DNA from: Bacilli bacterium
Lineage (GTDB): Bacteria > Bacillota_I > Bacilli_A > RFN20 > CAG-826
NCBI GenBank assembly: GCA_900767605.1
Contig: CAAFZT010000010.1
Location: forward strand, 1-64,000
Length of the DNA: 64,000 bases
Direction of reading: 5' to 3'
A model generated the notes under the pieces. It was not told where the DNA came from and did no database searches. It was given only the letters and a program-made list of their open reading frames with translations. The translations under genes were made by a program, and so were the position numbers. The first letter of the stretch is position 1. Every line of letters starts with the position of its first letter. Shown piece after piece: positions 25,778 to 35,230 of this stretch.

Positions 25778-27226
25778 ATGAGAAAAATGAAATGGAAAAA
25801 TTTTGCCCTGCTCACCTTGTCCGTGGGAATGTTATGTTCCTGCGGCGGCGGCAGTGGCGTAAGCCTTGAAAAAGGGAAACAAATTTTTGAAGGGAACAAC
25901 ATCTACTTTGAAACCGGCACTTCGGAAAACGTTTCCGCGAAAGTGGAAATCCCCGAAGCCATCCAAAGCGTGAAGTGCGGACGCACCGAAGCCCAAAAAG
26001 GCGAATACTGCTATGAAGATGGCATCTTGACCTTATCCCACGAATTCTTAGCTAAAATCAACAGCACGGGAGAAAAATCCATCGTGGTGGCGATGAGCAA
26101 AGGCAAAGTCACCCTCTCTGCCCTTATTGCGACGAAAATCGTCAAAACAGCGGAGGATTTCGTTGCGATTGGCAAGGATTCCGTATCGCTTCAAGGGTCT
26201 TATGTTCTTGCTAATGATATTGATCTAAGTAGCATCGAGAACTTTGAGCCGCTTGGTTGGTATACCGATGAAGCAGACCCCAATAACGCCTATTTCCATG
26301 GCCTATTGGAAGGTAATGGACACGCGGTGAAAAACGCCAAAGTCTATTATGCGGATAGCGTCTCTTCTAACTACAGCGCTTATAGCAAGACGGGAACCAT
26401 GTTTGAACATGAAGGCCATACGGCCGGTGACAACATCGGTTTATTCCAAGTCATTGGAAGCTCCGGCATCGTCCGCAACACCCGTTTTGAAGACATCAAA
26501 GTCCGTGGTAGAACGATTTGCGGCGTTATCGCTGGCAACGTCATGGGCACGATTGAAAACTGCTATGTCGCCAATTCCTGTTCCGTTGAAATGGGCACCC
26601 ATTTCTACGACGATGACTGCAATATGGGTGGCGTTGCTGGCATTTGTGCTGGCAGCGGCAATATCCATAACGTCATCAGTGAAGTCACCAATCTTCAACT
26701 TGGCGCTCGCGGCGGTGATACCGTTGGGGGAGTGACCATTGAAAAAGCTGGGATTTACGTTGATTTTGACGATAAATACAAAGGCGAAACCGGCAACGGA
26801 TGGGATCACGGAGCCCCTGCAGATAAAGATACCAACGCTTGGTGGAAGTACTGCGCGGTGGATCGCGATGCCTTGGATGGCAGCGGAAAAGCGCTCGATT
26901 CCAACGGTTCTCAATCCAATGGCATTTATGCTTTTGCTGGCAAAACGTGGGGAACCATTGAAAACTGCGTCTCTCGCAGCTTCCAAATCACCCCGATGGA
27001 TGGCCAGCCTCGCCCGGTGAATTTCTCGCATACTCATCTCCCTGCGAATAAACCGACATCCGGAGATGCGCCTCTAGGCACACTTTCGAATAACCAGCTT
27101 TTGGATAATGCCGGTTTGAAAGTCGCCTCGAATTATTCCGCCTTCGACACCAATAAATGGAACATCCAAGACGGAAAAGTTCCAACCCTCAAATCCGCTT
27201 ATAGCTTTGTTGCTTTAGCGGAATAA
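25778..27226 (+). CDS. Lipoprotein with beta-helix/GLUG-like repeats
   Basis: The 482-residue lipoprotein has a lipobox ending LCSC followed by a Gly-rich stretch. The start at ATG 25778 is preferred over ATG 25757 because GAAGGA lies 8 bases before it. The middle (about residues 140-300) has repeated short turns (LEGNGHAVKNAKV, NTRFEDIKVRGRTICGVIAGNVMGTIENC), the pattern of right-handed beta-helix or GLUG-type adhesive and carbohydrate-associated proteins. It has no clear catalytic motif. It follows the other lipoprotein in the operon and probably binds glucan at the surface. Confidence 0.75.
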   Translation: MRKMKWKNFALLTLSVGMLCSCGGGSGVSLEKGKQIFEGNNIYFETGTSENVSAKVEIPEAIQSVKCGRTEAQKGEYCYEDGILTLSHEFLAKINSTGEKSIVVAMSKGKVTLSALIATKIVKTAEDFVAIGKDSVSLQGSYVLANDIDLSSIENFEPLGWYTDEADPNNAYFHGLLEGNGHAVKNAKVYYADSVSSNYSAYSKTGTMFEHEGHTAGDNIGLFQVIGSSGIVRNTRFEDIKVRGRTICGVIAGNVMGTIENCYVANSCSVEMGTHFYDDDCNMGGVAGICAGSGNIHNVISEVTNLQLGARGGDTVGGVTIEKAGIYVDFDDKYKGETGNGWDHGAPADKDTNAWWKYCAVDRDALDGSGKALDSNGSQSNGIYAFAGKTWGTIENCVSRSFQITPMDGQPRPVNFSHTHLPANKPTSGDAPLGTLSNNQLLDNAGLKVASNYSAFDTNKWNIQDGKVPTLKSAYSFVALAE

Positions 27227-27246
27227 ATTACATCATTCTTAAACTA

Positions 27247-27268
27247 GGGGGCGGCAATCGCCCCCTTT
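27247..27268 (+). terminator. Intercistronic hairpin, partial terminator
   Basis: GGGGGCG and CGCCCCC form a 7-bp GC-only stem with a 5-base loop, followed by only TTT. It lies between the lipoprotein and phosphorylase genes. It probably lowers expression of the downstream enzymes or stabilises the upstream mRNA rather than ending the operon. Confidence 0.6.
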
Positions 27269-27281
27269 AGAAAGGCTCCTC

Positions 27282-30200
27282 ATGGTTAAGTATTCTTATG
27301 AAAATGATTCTTTCGTTATCGAAGACTTTCAGAACGCCAAAACGTTCGCTTCTTTTCTTCCTGCAGTTGCGGGGGTAGACGGGAAGCCTTTGTGGGCCTT
27401 TTATTGCAACCAAGGACAAGGTCTATCTTCCTTTGGAGTTACGGGGAAAGATACCCCGATTACCCCATTTGATTCTGCAACTCTTGCCTATCAAAATATT
27501 GCCCTTAAGTCTTTCCGTACCTTTTTGAAATGGAACGGAAAAGCCTATACCCCCTTCTTGGGGGAAGCCGCCTGCAAGCGTACGATGCGGATTCGGGCAT
27601 CGGAATTCTCCATCGAAGAAGAAAATGATGCCTATCGGATGGAAATCGTATATTCCACGGTTTCTCATGCCTCCTTCCCCGCGCTTCTTCGCCAAGTAAA
27701 ATTGACCAACAAAACCAAGGAAAAAGCACGGGTTGAAATCCTCGATGGGCTACCAGTCTTTTTCCCACATGGCTTAAGCAACGTCGTTTATAAGGAAATG
27801 GTCTTTTTGATGGCCGCTTATTGTGTCGTTCGTGGTAACGAGCATAACCAACCATTTGTTAAATTCAAGACGTCGACGGGGGATAACCCCATCGTCACCG
27901 AATCCAAGGATGGGCATGGCTTTGCCGCGGTGGATCAAAACGGATCTTTCTTAAAAACGATCGTGGATCCCTCCTGCGTGTTTGGTTATGACCCCTCTCT
28001 TATGACGGCTCATCCGTTTATGGATCAGGACAGTTTGCAATTTGAAGGACAGACCCAACAAACCGAAAATAAATTGCCTTGCGCCTTCGTGCATAAAGAA
28101 GTGGAGATCGAAGGAGAGGGGTCTTATTCCTTTGCCGAAATCTACGGCATGTGGGATGACGAAGCCAAATTCCAAGAAGTTTTGAAGGATTTTGGCGTTC
28201 AAAAGGCTGAAGAATATCGAAAACAGACCGCCTTGCTTTTGAAAGAACTAGAAAAACCAGCAGAAGTGCATACGGGTTACCCTGTTTTTGACCGTTACGT
28301 GAAACAAAGCTATTTGGATAATGGCCTTCGTGGCGGATTCCCCATGCTTCTACCTAACGGCCAAGTATATTACGTCTACGGCCGTAAGCACGGCGATATG
28401 GAGCGGGACTATAACGCCTTCCAGATGCCGGCTCGTTATTATTCGAGCGGCCCCGGCAATTTCCGCGATGTGAATCAAAATCGCCGCAGCGACCTTTATT
28501 TCCACCCCTACGTTGGGGATTATAATATCCAACTCTTTTTCTCCCTTATCCAAATGGATGGGCAGAACCCTCTTAATGTGAAACCCAACGTTTTCGTCTT
28601 AAACGAAGATGCGAACCTTTCCTTTTTGAATGGAGTTCCCCACGAAAAAGAAATTCGATCGATTTTAAAAGGATTTGAACCCAGCACCCTTTATACCTAT
28701 CTACGGGATACCGTATATGAAAATAAGGGGGACGTGGATGCGTTATTCCATAAAATCCTCTGCGTTTGTCATCAAGAAGCCCAAGCCAATTTTGCCGAAG
28801 GTTATTGGGTAGATCACTGGGATTACAATCTGGATTTGTTGGAAGCTTATTCTTCCGTTTATCCCGACAAAGAAGAAAATCTCTTCTTTGGGACGAAATA
28901 CCCCTATTTCTATTCCCCGATTTACGTGGAACCTCGCAGCGAAAAATATTGCCTGAACCCTGATGGGAACCCCCGTCAATATGGGGCCATCGACTTAAAG
29001 GCCGCCAAAGATTATTGCGATTCCACGGGATTTGATATGGGCGCCACCCATTGGCTGGTGGATGAAAATGGCCTGCGTGTTACCTCCACTTTAGCGGAAA
29101 AAATCATTCATTTAATCTGCGTGAAATTCTCTACGTTAGATAGCCAGCAAATTGGCATTGAAATGGAATGTGAAAAACCAGGTTGGAACGATGCGATGAA
29201 CGGCTTGCCGGGCTTATTCGCCTCCTCCATTCCCGAAACCGTGGAATTACTTCGTTTGGTCCGTTACGCCAAGAAGCATTTCGCTCCTTTTGCCGATAAA
29301 TCTCTTTCTTTCCTTCCTAAGCAAGCCGAACTTTTTGAAGGCTTAAAGTCGAACCTCGCAGCGAAAAAGAACGGGACTGTGGATTCGTTTACCTATTGGG
29401 ATCATGTGACCAGTCTTCGCGAAGAATTACGCCTTGCATATCGATATCACGCGGAATCGAATCGAACCCTAATTCCGATGTCAGAAGCCTTAAGCCTATT
29501 GGAGGAAATGGAAGAAATCCTTAGCCAAGGCTTAAAAGAAGCCAAAGCCATGGGGAAGGGTATTTTGCCCACCTATTTGATTCACAACGTGGATCGTTAC
29601 GAAAAATTGGGTCGCAAAAACCATCTTGGATTTGAAACGATTCGAGCTCTTTCCTTCCAAACCGTCCTGGTTCCCTCGTTCCTTGAAGGGCCGGCTAGAG
29701 CCTTTAAACTCCATGATGGGACGATGGGAGAAGAAGATTATCAAGCAATCCGCCATTCCGAACTTCATGACCCCAAATTAGGATTCTATAAAACCAGCGC
29801 TTCTTTGGATGATGCCCCCTTTGAAATTGGCCGCGTCCACGCCTTTACGAAAGGCTGGCTAGAAAGGGAATGCAACTTCCTTCACATGACCTATAAGTAT
29901 TTGCTGGGTCTATTAAAAGATGAACGCTATGAGGATTTCTACCAAGAAGCGAAGGTGAATTTCGTTTGCTTCATGGATCCGCATGTCTACGGAAGAGACC
30001 CCGCGGAAGCGAGTTCCTTCCTTGTTCCTAGCAATAACCCCGATTCTTCCAAGTGGGGTCAGGGCTTTGAAGCTAGGCTCACCGGGGCTAATGCCGAATT
30101 CATGGAGATGGTGGTCCTTTTGTTCTTCGGAGAACATCTCTTCTCGATGGAAAATGGTCTTCTCACCTTCCATCTAGAACCCAAGCTTTCTCACGAATTC

Positions 30201-30407
30201 TTTGATGAGAACAAACAGGCGTCCTTCCTACTTTTAGGGAAAACCAAGGTGACGTACCATAACCCCCATGATTTGGATCTCTATCAAGAGGGGGTTCACT
30301 TCGTTTATCAAATCGAAGGAAAATCGTATTCCTGCGTTTGCGGCGAACTCGCGGAACGGATTCGCGAAGGCAAGGTCCAAGAAATCAACGTGGAGGTCTT
30401 GTCCTAA
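27282..30407 (+). CDS. GH94-clan phosphorylase, probable beta-1,3-oligoglucan phosphorylase
   Basis: The 1041-residue cytosolic enzyme has no signal peptide. It has an N-terminal beta-sandwich and a central (alpha/alpha)6 barrel. Barrel features include SGPGNFRDVNQNRRSD, a Gly-rich substrate loop, and EGYWVDHWDYNLDLLEAY, in which Asp511 is the likely acid catalyst. Length and motifs fit the beta-1,3-glucan phosphorylase families (GH149/GH161) better than cellobiose phosphorylases, which are about 800 residues. It would convert imported beta-1,3-oligosaccharides plus phosphate to glucose-1-phosphate. The exact family needs a database comparison. Its stop overlaps the next start (TAATG). Confidence 0.82.
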   Translation: MVKYSYENDSFVIEDFQNAKTFASFLPAVAGVDGKPLWAFYCNQGQGLSSFGVTGKDTPITPFDSATLAYQNIALKSFRTFLKWNGKAYTPFLGEAACKRTMRIRASEFSIEEENDAYRMEIVYSTVSHASFPALLRQVKLTNKTKEKARVEILDGLPVFFPHGLSNVVYKEMVFLMAAYCVVRGNEHNQPFVKFKTSTGDNPIVTESKDGHGFAAVDQNGSFLKTIVDPSCVFGYDPSLMTAHPFMDQDSLQFEGQTQQTENKLPCAFVHKEVEIEGEGSYSFAEIYGMWDDEAKFQEVLKDFGVQKAEEYRKQTALLLKELEKPAEVHTGYPVFDRYVKQSYLDNGLRGGFPMLLPNGQVYYVYGRKHGDMERDYNAFQMPARYYSSGPGNFRDVNQNRRSDLYFHPYVGDYNIQLFFSLIQMDGQNPLNVKPNVFVLNEDANLSFLNGVPHEKEIRSILKGFEPSTLYTYLRDTVYENKGDVDALFHKILCVCHQEAQANFAEGYWVDHWDYNLDLLEAYSSVYPDKEENLFFGTKYPYFYSPIYVEPRSEKYCLNPDGNPRQYGAIDLKAAKDYCDSTGFDMGATHWLVDENGLRVTSTLAEKIIHLICVKFSTLDSQQIGIEMECEKPGWNDAMNGLPGLFASSIPETVELLRLVRYAKKHFAPFADKSLSFLPKQAELFEGLKSNLAAKKNGTVDSFTYWDHVTSLREELRLAYRYHAESNRTLIPMSEALSLLEEMEEILSQGLKEAKAMGKGILPTYLIHNVDRYEKLGRKNHLGFETIRALSFQTVLVPSFLEGPARAFKLHDGTMGEEDYQAIRHSELHDPKLGFYKTSASLDDAPFEIGRVHAFTKGWLERECNFLHMTYKYLLGLLKDERYEDFYQEAKVNFVCFMDPHVYGRDPAEASSFLVPSNNPDSSKWGQGFEARLTGANAEFMEMVVLLFFGEHLFSMENGLLTFHLEPKLSHEFFDENKQASFLLLGKTKVTYHNPHDLDLYQEGVHFVYQIEGKSYSCVCGELAERIREGKVQEINVEVLS

Positions 30408-31423
30408 TGAAACCCAATTCGCTATTTGCCGTCGCCGTTTTGTCCATCGGACTATCCGCGTGCACCATTACGAAAATCCAAAATTCCTCCTCTTCCTTTT
30501 CTTCTGACAAGGCAGATACGGGTGAGGGAACTTCTACAGTAGAGGGGTCTTCCGTTTCTTCCGAATCCATTTCGTCTTCTTCCGATGAGTCGATTTCTTC
30601 AAAAGAATCTTCGTCTTCCTCGATTAGCTCCTCTTCTAGTTCTTGCGATACCACGCCAAAATCCGATTATGTTCCGGATGGAGCAAAATTAAGTTTCCAA
30701 GATGAATTCGATGGGAACGCCCTTAATACCTCGATTTGGGAACCGATGATTGGAAATGGAACCCAATATGGAATATGGGAATGGGGAAATGCCGAGAGGC
30801 AATATTACCAAAAAGAAAACGCCACGGTGGAAGAAGGACGGCTTTTGATTACGGCCAAGAAGCAACAGGTGGGCGATTACGCTTATACCAGCGCTCGACT
30901 TCGGACCAAGGGGCGTGTTGCCTTCTCCCGAAATTCCTATATCGAAGCCCGGATTAAAATGCCCGCGATTCCAGGAATGTGGCCTGCTTTTTGGATGTTG
31001 CCAGAAGATAATTTCGAAGGCAAAGGCTGGCCAACAAGTGGAGAAATCGACATCATGGAAGCCCGTGGCCGCGTGGATAATCAAACGAGCGGAGCCTTGC
31101 ATTACGCCCAGAATAGCGCGGGCAACCATACTTACAAAACAGCCTCGATGACGATGGATTCCATCACGAACTGGCATTGTTATTCCGTTCTTTGGAGCAA
31201 TACTTCCATCGTTTGGATGGTGGATGGCCTCTCCTTTTTGACGGTCTCTAGTTCGACGTGGGGCGAGGGGTATAGCCAGAAAGACGGAGCCCCCTTTAAT
31301 CGCCCCTTCCACCTTCTTTTGAATTTGGCAGTTGGAGGAAATTTCGATGGAGGCGTTTTGCCCCCGTCGGATTTTGTGTCCGCTGCGATGGAAATCGATT
31401 ATGTTCGGGGGTATTCCTTATGA
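30407..31423 (+). CDS. GH16 laminarinase-type lipoprotein with Ser-rich linker
   Basis: The 338-residue protein starts at 30407, overlapping the phosphorylase stop, with GGAGG 10 bases before. Its lipobox ends SAC (residue 19), followed by a Ser/Glu linker of about 60 residues. The GH16 domain runs from about residue 95 to the end, with WGNAERQYY and the catalytic ExDxxE Glu213-Asp215-Glu218 (GEIDIME). This is the laminarinase-type spacing, so an endo-beta-1,3-glucanase tethered to the outer face is expected. It is paired with the next GH16 gene by an ATGA overlap. Confidence 0.9.
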   Translation: MKPNSLFAVAVLSIGLSACTITKIQNSSSSFSSDKADTGEGTSTVEGSSVSSESISSSSDESISSKESSSSSISSSSSSCDTTPKSDYVPDGAKLSFQDEFDGNALNTSIWEPMIGNGTQYGIWEWGNAERQYYQKENATVEEGRLLITAKKQQVGDYAYTSARLRTKGRVAFSRNSYIEARIKMPAIPGMWPAFWMLPEDNFEGKGWPTSGEIDIMEARGRVDNQTSGALHYAQNSAGNHTYKTASMTMDSITNWHCYSVLWSNTSIVWMVDGLSFLTVSSSTWGEGYSQKDGAPFNRPFHLLLNLAVGGNFDGGVLPPSDFVSAAMEIDYVRGYSL

Positions 31424-32256
31424 AAAAAGGGGCGTTAGCGATTCTCCCCTTAGCCCTTGTTAGCTGTGCGAATGGGCCTATTGAACCCGAATTTCCCGAA
31501 TTCGATGGGATGAGTTTAGTTTGGAACGATGAATTCGACGGCGACTCCCTCAGCGAAGAGAATTGGAATTACGAAGTCGGCGGAGGCGGATGGGGCAATT
31601 CCGAACTCCAGTATTACACCAAAGGCGAAAACGTAAGCGTCGCCGATGGGGTTTTGACGATCACAGCGAGAAGAGAAACTAAAGACGGGTATTCTTTTAC
31701 CTCCAGCCGTATCACGACGCGCAAAAAAGCCTTTACCACCTATGGCCGTATTGAAGCACGGATTAAACTATCCGCCCAAAATGCCATGTGGCCTGCTTTT
31801 TGGATGATGCCAGAAGCCAATAATGGCTGGCCCACCTGTGGAGAAATCGACATCATGGAGAACAAGGGATCCTCCAGCACGACGACCTCCAGCGCTTTGC
31901 ATTATACCGACCGCAATGGCAATCACGCTTATCAGGCCGGCGCCTATTCCTTTTCTGAGCGAAACGGGGAGGGAACCATTGAAGATTGGCATACGTATTA
32001 CCTGATTTGGAACGAAGAACAGATGGATTTTTACGTGGATGACCATTTGAAATTGACGGTTCCAAGAAGAACGTGGCATCCAGAAGGCGGGAAAACCTAT
32101 CCTGGAGATGATGATGCTCCGTTCAACAAGGATTTTTATGTCATCCTTAATATGGCAGTAGGCGGAAATTTTGATAATGGGAGAGAACCCGATCCCAGTT
32201 TTACCTCTGCATCGATGCAAGTGGACTATGTTCGCATGTATGCTTATAACGATTAA
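31420..32256 (+). CDS. GH16 laminarinase-type lipoprotein
   Basis: The 278-residue lipoprotein has Cys16 in LALVSC and almost no linker, so the enzyme sits close to the membrane, unlike its neighbour. The GH16 domain covers about residues 30-278, with WNDEFDG at the start, WGNSELQYY, and the catalytic GEIDIME (Glu142-Asp144-Glu147). It resembles the preceding GH16 protein strongly and is probably a tandem duplicate that has diverged. It is expected to cut beta-1,3-glucan fragments before import. Confidence 0.9.
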   Translation: MKKGALAILPLALVSCANGPIEPEFPEFDGMSLVWNDEFDGDSLSEENWNYEVGGGGWGNSELQYYTKGENVSVADGVLTITARRETKDGYSFTSSRITTRKKAFTTYGRIEARIKLSAQNAMWPAFWMMPEANNGWPTCGEIDIMENKGSSSTTTSSALHYTDRNGNHAYQAGAYSFSERNGEGTIEDWHTYYLIWNEEQMDFYVDDHLKLTVPRRTWHPEGGKTYPGDDDAPFNKDFYVILNMAVGGNFDNGREPDPSFTSASMQVDYVRMYAYND

Positions 32257-32268
32257 AGGAGGCCGGCC

Positions 32269-33780
32269 ATGAATTTATTCCATAAGAAACACGAAGACGG
32301 CACCGCCTATAGCAAAGAAGAGATGCAGGCTTATCGGGCGGAGAAAGCCGCGAGAAGAATAGAAGCTGTTAAGCGCGAAAAAACGGACTGGGAAAAAGAA
32401 GAAGAGGCGAGAAAACTGCGCAACGCGAATTACTATTCGGTTTTAGCCCAGGCGAAAAAAGAAAAGAAGGAAGAACATGTAGCCCCTGAAAATGCATTTC
32501 TATCCTGCTGCCATATCAATAAAATCTACGCCAATCGCGTTCAAGCCGTGTCGGATTTTAATCTTGACGTCAAAGAAGGGGAATTCCTTGTTTTAGTCGG
32601 CCCCTCGGGATGTGGCAAATCCACGACGTTACGCATGATCGCGGGACTAGAAGACATCACTAGCGGCGAACTCTTTATCGATGGACGTTACGTCAACAAA
32701 GTAGAACCCAAGAAGAGGCGGGTGGCGATGGTTTTCCAATCTTATGCCCTTTACCCCCATATGAGCGTCTATGAAAACATGGCGTTCGGTTTAGAGGGAA
32801 CGAAAGAAGAAAGAATGGGCGAAGATGGGAAAATGCACGAGGTACGTCTATCGAAATCTGAAATTCATGATCGCGTCCAGAAAGCCTCGGAAGCCCTTCA
32901 AATCGTCGAATACCTTGATCGTAAGCCCACTCAACTTTCCGGTGGACAATGCCAACGCGTTGCTTTAGGAAGGGCGTATGTGCGGAATGCGAAAATCTTC
33001 CTTTTGGATGAGCCATTGTCCAATTTGGATGCCAAACTCCGCGTTCAGATGCGCAGCGAACTCGTCCGTCTTCATCAAAATCTATCCAACACGATGGTTT
33101 ATGTGACCCACGACCAAACCGAAGCTATGACGATGGCGGATCGCATCGTCGTCATGAAACTAGGGCAAATCCAACAAATTGGAACCCCGCGCCAAATTTA
33201 TGATCATCCTGCAAACGTATTCGTGGCTACCTTTATTGGCAATCCTTCCATGAACATCGTGAAGGCCCATTACCGGGATGGCGTTCTTTCTATTGGAGAT
33301 TTTGCTTACCCCCTTACGGAAGAACAAATTCAGCTTCATGATCGGTTCTATCAGGCCCGCGTTGACGAAAAGAAGAAGCAACGCGACGCGATTGCGTCGA
33401 ACCTCGCGGAATTAGTGGATAGCAAATCCAAAATATCCAAGCATTCTTTGGAAGTAAGCTTAGCCGCGTTAGAAGAAGACATTCACCATTCCGAAAGCGT
33501 GCTAGAAAGCAAAGAACACGATATCTATTTTGGCATTCGCCCGGAGGATATTGGATACCACGTGGAAGAAAAAGACGGGATGCATCTATTGGAAATGACC
33601 GTCCAAACCTCCGAATTGCTCGGCGCGGATTATATCCTTCATTTCCTGTGGAACGGGAACAAGGTGGAGGCAAAATGTCCCGCGGATCGGAAAATGCAAC
33701 CGGGCAGCAAAATCCAAGTTCGATTCAAAGAATCCAAAATTCACCTCTTTGACGACAAAAGCGAAGACGCGATTTTCTAA
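32269..33780 (+). CDS. CUT1 ABC transporter ATPase (MsmK/UgpC type) with extensions
   Basis: The 503-residue protein has a P-loop GPSGCGKST (111-119), signature LSGGQ, Walker B KIFLLDEP and a C-terminal regulatory TOBE-type domain (FGIRPEDIGYH). Family members are usually about 360-380 residues. The excess is a charged, probably coiled N-terminal extension of about 70 residues, a small insertion before the signature (GTKEERMGEDGKMHEVRL), and a Lys/Glu-rich coiled segment of about 65 residues inside the C-terminal domain. AGGAGG precedes the start. Having its own ATPase inside the operon suggests a dedicated importer rather than a shared one. Confidence 0.92.
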   Translation: MNLFHKKHEDGTAYSKEEMQAYRAEKAARRIEAVKREKTDWEKEEEARKLRNANYYSVLAQAKKEKKEEHVAPENAFLSCCHINKIYANRVQAVSDFNLDVKEGEFLVLVGPSGCGKSTTLRMIAGLEDITSGELFIDGRYVNKVEPKKRRVAMVFQSYALYPHMSVYENMAFGLEGTKEERMGEDGKMHEVRLSKSEIHDRVQKASEALQIVEYLDRKPTQLSGGQCQRVALGRAYVRNAKIFLLDEPLSNLDAKLRVQMRSELVRLHQNLSNTMVYVTHDQTEAMTMADRIVVMKLGQIQQIGTPRQIYDHPANVFVATFIGNPSMNIVKAHYRDGVLSIGDFAYPLTEEQIQLHDRFYQARVDEKKKQRDAIASNLAELVDSKSKISKHSLEVSLAALEEDIHHSESVLESKEHDIYFGIRPEDIGYHVEEKDGMHLLEMTVQTSELLGADYILHFLWNGNKVEAKCPADRKMQPGSKIQVRFKESKIHLFDDKSEDAIF

Positions 33781-33795
33781 CGGGCTTTTCTCCGG

Positions 33796-35094
33796 TTATT
33801 TGATTCGCAAAGAAACGATTTCGTCTTTTTGAATATTGAAGGAATAGTTTTGGTTTTTCCATGAAAAGCAAAGATGGTTTTCTTTGCTTTTTTCGTTAAA
33901 CGCGACGAAAGATAAACTTCCATCAGGATTCATTGCTGCAACACATAAAAGACCCTTCTCCGATTTGACGGGGATCATAGAACAACCGGGATCTAAAAAG
34001 ACACTGAGGTGCTTAATCGCATAATAAGAGGGATTGATTTTGATAGCGTCTCCGTTTCGCATCAAAGGAGCTTCGCAATAATTGCCAACATGATTGGGGC
34101 CGCCTTTTTCGTCTAACAAGACGTTCCAATCGAGGAATCCGTTGCTGCCATATTGGAGGTCTAGGAGATAATTTCTTGCATAACGAAGCGCGCTGGCCCA
34201 TATGGCTTTTTCGTTATTTAAATACCCTTTGGGCAAATTCAAAATCTCGATGCACCCTTCCGTGAAGAGGTATTCCTTGCTGGGATATTTCTCCCGGCAT
34301 CTAGCAATTTCCTTGTTTTTATCCCCATCATACCAGTGGTAAGCAACCCCATAAGTGGCTTGCTCCACTTCGGGATCTTTGAATAGGTTTTGAATTCGTC
34401 GGAGCATGACATCGCGGTTATGGTCCCATACATAGAGGTGGGTTGAGGGGAGCCGTTTGTGCAGTAGAAGCACCATACGTCCCTCCTCTTTTTCGTCAAA
34501 ACGGCAAGATTCCCACGTCTGGGTTGCTTCCGGCTCATTTTGAATCGTTAAGGCGGAGATGGGATAGCCTAGTTTTTCCATTTCCTGGCAGTAATGAGCG
34601 ATATAGTCCGCATGTTTTTCGTAACAATCGGACTTTAATTTCCCGCCATGGCATTTATCGTTATTGGTTTTCCATTTGGCTAAAGGAGACCAGCAACTGG
34701 CCATGAGGCTCAATTGTTTGTTGGAAAAAGCATCACGAAGGAAGGGAAAGATGTGCTGCTTATCATAAGCAAGGTCAAAGTCGCTTAAATCTTCCTTGGA
34801 ACTGTAATCATAAAGGACGGGAGAAAAGTCACAGCTTCCGATGGTGAGCCTTCCTAGGTTGTAACGAAGCCCGTCTTCTCCGTAAAGAAGATCGATGACC
34901 TTTTGCTTGTTCTCGTTGCTCAGGGATTCATAGACGGCTGCACTAGAAGCGGTGATGGCGCCTCCAAAACCCTTGATGGTTTGCCGAGGGTTCTTCTCGT
35001 CGATAAAGGTATTGACGGGTTCCTTGGAATCCACTCGAATTTCTTTTTCTGCAAAACGATGGGAAAAGTCACTGAATACTGCTTTTATCTTCAT
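33796..35094 (-). CDS. GH30 beta-glucosidase/beta-1,6-glucanase, cytosolic
   Basis: The 432-residue protein starts at 35094 behind AAAGGAG. GH30 features are IKGFGGAITASSA, LGRLTIGSCDFS, the acid/base Glu187 in QNEPEATQTW and the nucleophile Glu279 in FTEGC. GH30 includes glucosylceramidases, beta-glucosidases and beta-1,6-glucanases. No signal peptide is present, so it should act on imported oligosaccharides, for example by trimming beta-1,6 branches that would stop the phosphorylase. It is convergent with the ATPase gene, with only 15 bases between the stops and no terminator seen. Confidence 0.88.
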   Translation of the reverse strand: MKIKAVFSDFSHRFAEKEIRVDSKEPVNTFIDEKNPRQTIKGFGGAITASSAAVYESLSNENKQKVIDLLYGEDGLRYNLGRLTIGSCDFSPVLYDYSSKEDLSDFDLAYDKQHIFPFLRDAFSNKQLSLMASCWSPLAKWKTNNDKCHGGKLKSDCYEKHADYIAHYCQEMEKLGYPISALTIQNEPEATQTWESCRFDEKEEGRMVLLLHKRLPSTHLYVWDHNRDVMLRRIQNLFKDPEVEQATYGVAYHWYDGDKNKEIARCREKYPSKEYLFTEGCIEILNLPKGYLNNEKAIWASALRYARNYLLDLQYGSNGFLDWNVLLDEKGGPNHVGNYCEAPLMRNGDAIKINPSYYAIKHLSVFLDPGCSMIPVKSEKGLLCVAAMNPDGSLSFVAFNEKSKENHLCFSWKNQNYSFNIQKDEIVSLRIK

Positions 35095-35132
35095 GGAAAA
35101 CGCTCCTTTGATATGGTCCTTATTTGTCTTGA

Positions 35133-35145
35133 TAAGCTTCGCTTA
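35133..35145. promoter_or_regulatory. Small inverted repeat upstream of GH30
   Basis: TAAGC-TTC-GCTTA has perfect 5-base arms and lies 39-51 bases before the GH30 start codon. It does not match the LacI-type palindrome of the other glucan genes, so GH30 may be controlled differently. It could be chance. Confidence 0.3.
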
Positions 35146-35230
35146 AATACCGCCGTTATTTTATCATTAGAGAACGTTTGCTGGTCCAAAATTTTAAAAA
35201 ACCGCTGATAAAGTGTGGTGGGACCCCCTC

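Noticed and set aside
26441..27037. A 198-codon minus-strand frame.
   Set aside because: It is a shadow of the lipoprotein gene 25778-27226, with biased composition and no start signal.
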